DNA from: Klebsiella spallanzanii
Lineage (GTDB): Bacteria > Pseudomonadota > Gammaproteobacteria > Enterobacterales > Enterobacteriaceae
Assembly (NCBI RefSeq): GCF_902158555.1
Contig: NZ_CABGGS010000046.1
Coordinates: forward strand, 62,001-126,000
Direction of reading: 5' to 3'
Length of the DNA stretch: 64,000 bases
The notes beneath the pieces were generated by a model that saw only the letters and a list, made by a program, of their open reading frames with translations, had not been told where the DNA came from and searched no databases. This document shows positions 60,106 to 64,000 of this stretch, piece after piece (the stretch's first letter is position 1; the number at the start of each line of letters is the position of its first letter). A program made the position numbers and the translations under genes.

Positions 60106-61503
60106 ATGCATACTGAACCCCATGTAGTGATTGTCGGCGGCGGATTCAGCGGCGCGGCGGTGGCGATTCATCTCCTGCGCCTGGCCCCGGTTGACGTGCG
60201 GGTGACGCTACTGGAACCGCGCGAGACTCCCGGCGCTGGCGTGGCGTATTCCACCACGGAGCCGAGCCATCGGATCAACGTTCCTGCCGTGCGGATGCAG
60301 CTTGCGGGTGAAGAGGAGGGGGCGTTCGATAGCTGGTACCGCAACCAGCCTGCTTTTGTTGACGATCCGCTGGCCCAGCTTGCAGACGGCGTGGTTTATC
60401 CGCAGCGCGGGCAGTTTGGTCTCTACGTGGCTCAGCGTTTTGCCGAGGCAGCGCACGCCAGCCCCGGGCGGCTTATCCATCTGCGTGAACAAGCGCTGAG
60501 CCTTAGTGATGGCGACGTTATCACCGACGTTGGTCGTCGACTGTCAGCCGATCTGCTGGTGCTGGCAATCAGCCATCCGCCGCCCTCTCTACCGTCCCTG
60601 GCGAGATCGTTTGAAAAACATCCGGCATTAATTGCCAACCCCTGGCAAGCGGGCGCTCTGGAAGGTATCGCGCCGGAGGCCAGCGTGGCGGTAATGGGGA
60701 CCGGTCTGACGATGGCGGACACCGTTGCCACCCTAACGCGCCTGGGTCATCGGGGGCCGATTACCGCGTTTTCACGCCGTGGGCTGTTATCCCGCAGCAA
60801 CCTGAGCGGCAACAGCGCGAGCTGGCCCGCTGAATACGGCGAGGGTTCGCTGCGCCAGCGGCTGCGGAAGATCCGCAAGGATATCGACTGCGCAGCGGAG
60901 CAGGGAGTGGCCTGGCAGGTGGTACTGGACGCGGTGCGTAACCAGGGGCAAAGCATCTGGCAGGGGCTGACGCTTGCCGATCGTCAGCGCTTCCTGCGCC
61001 ATTTACGCAGCTACTGGGATGTTCATCGCTACCGCATCGCTCCGCAGGTCTCCGGAGTTATTGAACAACGGCAGCGCGACGGCAGCCTGAGGGTGCTGGC
61101 GGCCAGGCTTACGGCCCTTGAAGGCGATGCGCAAAAGTTAACGCTAACTTTGTCGCCCCGGCACGGTGAAGCGCAGCGGGTGAGCGTTGACCATTTGATT
61201 TTAACCACCGGCCCGGCGCACGGGGCGCTGACCGACAGTCAGCCGCTGCTGCGTCAACTGAGCCAGGATGGGTTGATTCGCGCCGATGCGTTTGGCCTGG
61301 GTCTGGACGTTGATCGGCATTCGCGGGCGATTGGTCGGGAAGGTCGGGTCACGCCCAGGCTACTGGTGTCCGGGCCTGCCGCACGGGCCTTTTTTGGTGA
61401 GCTAATGGGGCTGCCGCAGGTGGCTGACCATGCAGCCGCCGTCGCCGCCGAAGCTCTGCTGACGCTGGGTATCAAACCGTCCGTCCGATGTCCGGCGTTC
61501 TGA
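60106..61503 (+). CDS. FAD/NAD(P)-binding oxidoreductase of the sulfur operon
   Basis: 465 residues. An N-terminal FAD-binding Rossmann motif VVIVGGGFSGAAVAIHLL (about 7-24) and a second nucleotide-binding motif VAVMGTGLTMADTVATL (about 193-209) place it in the FAD-NAD(P)-binding family (NAD_binding_9 / YdhS-like). The substrate is unknown. It starts 16 bp after the SsuD-type gene with a strong GGGGGAGG ribosome site. Its place between two reduced-flavin-dependent monooxygenases makes a role in sulfur-compound oxidation, or in supplying reductant, plausible; this is inference. Confidence 0.85.
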   Translation: MHTEPHVVIVGGGFSGAAVAIHLLRLAPVDVRVTLLEPRETPGAGVAYSTTEPSHRINVPAVRMQLAGEEEGAFDSWYRNQPAFVDDPLAQLADGVVYPQRGQFGLYVAQRFAEAAHASPGRLIHLREQALSLSDGDVITDVGRRLSADLLVLAISHPPPSLPSLARSFEKHPALIANPWQAGALEGIAPEASVAVMGTGLTMADTVATLTRLGHRGPITAFSRRGLLSRSNLSGNSASWPAEYGEGSLRQRLRKIRKDIDCAAEQGVAWQVVLDAVRNQGQSIWQGLTLADRQRFLRHLRSYWDVHRYRIAPQVSGVIEQRQRDGSLRVLAARLTALEGDAQKLTLTLSPRHGEAQRVSVDHLILTTGPAHGALTDSQPLLRQLSQDGLIRADAFGLGLDVDRHSRAIGREGRVTPRLLVSGPAARAFFGELMGLPQVADHAAAVAAEALLTLGIKPSVRCPAF

Positions 61504-61576
61504 ACGCCTTTTTCCCCTGATTCCCTTAAATGATTATGTGCGCGTCCCGCTACCGGGGCGCGTCGTGGAGAGTGCT

Positions 61577-62983
61577 ATGTCATCACAACGTGAAATTCGT
61601 CTGAATGCTTTTGATATGAACTGCGTCGGCCACCAGTCGCCGGGGCTGTGGGCCCATCCGCGCGACCGCTCCTGGCAGTACAAGGACCTTGAGTATTGGG
61701 TTGATCTGGCGCGTCTGCTGGAGCGTGGCAAGTTTGACGGCCTGTTTATTGCCGATGTGCTCGGCGTCTATGATGTGCTGAACGGCAATGGTGATGCGGC
61801 GCTTCGCCAGGCGGCGCAGGTACCGGTTAACGATCCGTTGGCGCTGATTACGCCGATGGCGCTGGTGACGGAGCATCTGGGGTTCGGCCTGACCGCTTCG
61901 CTCTCCTTTGAACACCCGTATCCGTTTGCCCGCCGTCTGTCGACCCTCGACCATCTGACGAAAGGACGAGTCGGCTGGAATATTGTGACCTCATATCTTG
62001 AGAGCGGCGCGCGCAATATTGGCCAGAAAGCACAGACCGATCACGACGCCCGCTACGACTATGCCGATGAGTATCTGGAGGTGGTCTATAAGCTGCTGGA
62101 GGGGAGCTGGGAAGATGGCGCGGTGCTGCGCGACAGGGAGCGTAAGATCTTCAGCGATCCGCGAAAAATTCACCCGATCAACCATCAAGGCAACTTTTTT
62201 TCGGTACCGGGGATCCATTTATGTGAACCGTCACCGCAGCGCACGCCGGTGCTTTATCAGGCGGGGGCTTCCAGCCGCGGCAAGCAGTTTGCCGCCGGGC
62301 ACGCGGAGTGCGTGTTCGTTGGCGCGCCGTCGAAAGTGCTGCTGAAAAAGACGGTGGCGGATATTCGCCGTCGTGCCGAAGAGGCCGGACGCGATCCGCG
62401 CAGCATCCTGATCTTCAATATGCAGACGGTCATCGTCGGTGAGACCGACAGCGAAGCGCAGGAGAAATGGCAGGAGTATAAACCGTACGTCAGCTACGAA
62501 GGGGCGCTGGCGCTGCTCTCGGGCTGGACCGGAATCGACCTCGGTCAGTATCAGCCGGATCAGGTGCTGGAGTATCTGCATACCAATGCGATTCAGTCGA
62601 TGGTGGAGGCGTTTTCAACCGCTGACCCGAACAGCCAGTGGACGGTGCAGAAGCTGGCGGATTGGGCCGGGATCGGCGGCTTCGGCCCGCTAGTGGTGGG
62701 GAGCCCACAGACGGTTGCCGATGAATTGCAGTCCTGGGTGGAGGAGACCGATGTCGATGGCTTCAACCTCGCCTATGCGGTGACGCACGAAACCTTCCGC
62801 GACGTGGTCGACCTGCTGATCCCTGAACTGCAAAAGCGCGGTGTGTTCAAGCAGGAGTATCGCGAAGGAACCTTGCGTGAAAAGCTGTTTGGTGCGGGTC
62901 CCCGGCTGGCTGTGCCGCATCCGGGAGCCAGCTATCGCCACGGCGCGCAGGTCGAGGTCGGGAGCGAAGAGAAGGTGGGTTAA
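61577..62983 (+). CDS. NtaA/SnaA/DszA-family FMN-dependent monooxygenase
   Basis: Flavin-dependent monooxygenase of the NtaA/SnaA/SoxA(DszA) branch of the LLM superfamily, 468 residues from ATG 61577, chosen over an in-frame start at 61538 because it gives the family N-terminus (REIRLNAFDMNCVGHQSPGLW). Signatures: DGLFIADVLGVYDV, GRVGWNIVTSYLESGARN, YQAGASSRGKQFAAGHAECVFVG written here in parts: YQAGASSRGKQFAAG and AECVFVG. Relatives oxidise nitrilotriacetate or dibenzothiophene sulfone; the neighbours argue for a sulfur compound. 73 bp separate it from the gene before, and a strong terminator follows. Confidence 0.88.
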   Translation: MSSQREIRLNAFDMNCVGHQSPGLWAHPRDRSWQYKDLEYWVDLARLLERGKFDGLFIADVLGVYDVLNGNGDAALRQAAQVPVNDPLALITPMALVTEHLGFGLTASLSFEHPYPFARRLSTLDHLTKGRVGWNIVTSYLESGARNIGQKAQTDHDARYDYADEYLEVVYKLLEGSWEDGAVLRDRERKIFSDPRKIHPINHQGNFFSVPGIHLCEPSPQRTPVLYQAGASSRGKQFAAGHAECVFVGAPSKVLLKKTVADIRRRAEEAGRDPRSILIFNMQTVIVGETDSEAQEKWQEYKPYVSYEGALALLSGWTGIDLGQYQPDQVLEYLHTNAIQSMVEAFSTADPNSQWTVQKLADWAGIGGFGPLVVGSPQTVADELQSWVEETDVDGFNLAYAVTHETFRDVVDLLIPELQKRGVFKQEYREGTLREKLFGAGPRLAVPHPGASYRHGAQVEVGSEEKVG

Positions 62984-62992
62984 TTTTGCCGG

Positions 62993-63037
62993 CGCCCCTC
63001 TCCCCGAAGGGTGAGGGGGAGAGGGGCGGTAGGTTTT
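62993..63037 (+). terminator. Intrinsic terminator of the monooxygenase operon
   Basis: A perfect 13-bp stem, CGCCCCTCTCCCC (62993-63005) with GGGGAGAGGGGCG (63016-63028), 10-nt loop, followed by TTTTT at 63033-63037. It begins 10 bp after the stop codon. Confidence 0.8.
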
Positions 63038-63038
63038 T

Positions 63039-63126
63039 CCCGGAGGCGGCGCTTGACGCGCCTGTCCGGGCTACCGATCCGTGATGTTCTGTAGCCCGGA
63101 CAGATGCGTAGCATCGCCTCCGGGAG
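63039..63126. repeat. REP pair between convergent genes
   Basis: Two inverted REP-type units: CCCGGAGGCGGCGCTTGACG to CCGGGCTAC (about 63039-63073) and GTAGCCCGGACAGATGCG to CCTCCGGGA (about 63091-63126). Same family as the other GTAGCCCGG elements in the window. Confidence 0.75.
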
Positions 63127-63137
63127 GGGAAGGCGAA

Positions 63138-64000
63138 TTACTGCTTATCCAGCGACCAGGTAGCGCTGCGCACATCGACTTTCACCGGCAGCAGGCCAAT
63201 GCGGGTAAAGGTATCCGCCAGCGCCTGCTGTTCGTTATAGACCGCTGGCGTCATGCGCTCGGCGCCGTAGGGGAGGCGCGCCAGGGTCTTCAGCCAGATG
63301 GCCTTATCCAGCCCGGTTGAGGTGGAAAGGATCCCGGCGGCATCGTCCTGATGGCTATTGGCCCACTCGCTGAGTTTACCCAGTTCATCAACCACCTGCT
63401 TCGCAGTATCCGGATAAGTATCGGCAAATTTTCGGCTTGCCAGATAGAAGGTGTAGTGCGGCACCAGCCCTTCGGCGTTGCGAATTTGTCGGGCTTTGGC
63501 ATTGGTTTCCACTTCCGCCAGGAACGGATCCCAGATAACCCACGCGTCAATTGCTCCGCGCTGGAAGGCGGCGCGGGCGTCGGCAGGTGGCAGATAGACT
63601 GGAGTAATATCTTTATAGCTTAGCCCGGCTTTTTCCAGCGCGGCCACCAGCAGGTAGTTGACGTCGGAGCCTTTGTTTAACCCCACGCGCTTACCTTTAA
63701 GGTCGGCGACGCTTTTAATCGTTGAGTTTTCCGCCACCACTATAGCTTCGGTTTTTGGGTTTGCCGGTGAGTGGGCTAAATAGACCAGATCCGCCTGCGC
63801 GGCCTGGGCAAAGGCCGGTGGCGCATCGCCGGTCGCGGCGAGGTCGATACTGCCAACGTTCAGCCCTTCCAGCATCTGTGGTCCGGCGGGGAATTCAATC
63901 CAGCGTACGGCGATCCCCTGCTTTTTAAAGTTCTCATCAAGAGTGCCGCGATATTTCAGCAGCGCGAAGATATTGGCTTTCTGATAGCCGATATTGACGG
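63138..64000 (-). CDS. SsuA-type aliphatic sulfonate-binding protein, 5' end outside
   Basis: Periplasmic substrate-binding protein of an ABC importer for sulfonates, about 286 codons visible; the reading frame stays open to the right edge, so the signal peptide and start lie outside. Visible from the edge: an NIGYQKANIFALLKYRGTLD segment, FPAGPQMLEGLNVGSIDL, TGDAPPAFAQ, VADLKGKRVGLNKGS, DAWVIWDPFL and a C-terminal SATWSLDKQ. These match SsuA. It converges on the monooxygenase operon. Its closest relative in the window is the C-terminal domain of the sigma-54 activator. The permease and ATPase genes are presumably beyond the edge. Confidence 0.9.
   Translation of the reverse strand, partial: VNIGYQKANIFALLKYRGTLDENFKKQGIAVRWIEFPAGPQMLEGLNVGSIDLAATGDAPPAFAQAAQADLVYLAHSPANPKTEAIVVAENSTIKSVADLKGKRVGLNKGSDVNYLLVAALEKAGLSYKDITPVYLPPADARAAFQRGAIDAWVIWDPFLAEVETNAKARQIRNAEGLVPHYTFYLASRKFADTYPDTAKQVVDELGKLSEWANSHQDDAAGILSTSTGLDKAIWLKTLARLPYGAERMTPAVYNEQQALADTFTRIGLLPVKVDVRSATWSLDKQ

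Overview
The window is a chromosomal segment of an enterobacterium, most likely Klebsiella or a close relative. That is an inference from an E. coli-type gene backbone with high G+C coding DNA, GTAGCCCGG-type REP elements, and a pdu-cob block in a position unlike that of Salmonella. Most proteins have the lengths and catalytic residues of their E. coli or Salmonella counterparts, so most names are secure.

Region 1 (1-4265) is backbone: the 3' end of recD, two small paralogous membrane-protein genes of unknown function, argA with two ARG boxes, and amiC. Region 2 (4283-41231) is a B12/propanediol block placed between amiC and the initiator tRNA cluster. It holds cobD, converging on the leftward operon pduABCDEGHJKLMNOPQSTUVWX. 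That operon encodes the propanediol-utilisation microcompartment: shell proteins, B12-dependent diol dehydratase with reactivase, cobalamin recycling enzymes, aldehyde and alcohol dehydrogenases, phosphotransacylase and kinase. Next come pduF (propanediol facilitator) and pocR (activator), then a cobalamin riboswitch and the rightward operon cbiABCDETFGHJKLMNQOP-cobU-cobT for oxygen-independent B12 synthesis. cobS is missing from its usual place between cobU and cobT; only a short in-frame remnant resembling its 3' end is seen. A 19-bp sequence recurs in the pdu and cbi control regions and is a candidate PocR site.

Region 3 (41331-48465) returns to backbone: three initiator tRNA-Met genes, mltA, tcdA, csdE, csdA, the sRNA gcvB, gcvA, ygdD and rlmM. 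Region 4 (48515-55563) is the fucose regulon, fucPIKUR leftward and fucA rightward. fucO, which normally follows fucA and makes 1,2-propanediol from lactaldehyde, is absent. xni follows after a REP cluster.

Region 5 (56630-64000) is the most unusual part, a sulfur-acquisition locus. A sigma-54 activator (AAA+ plus HTH) is fused at its C-terminus to a domain homologous to the SsuA sulfonate-binding protein. A true SsuA-type binding protein is encoded in the same window, cut by its right edge. The activator is divergent from an operon of an SsuD-type monooxygenase, an FAD/NAD(P)-binding protein and an NtaA/SnaA/DszA-type monooxygenase. That operon is preceded by a good -24/-12 promoter and an upstream dyad. 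I infer that the activator senses a sulfonate-like ligand, or its absence, inside the cell and switches on the operon through RpoN.

No transposase, integrase, CRISPR array or prophage gene was seen.
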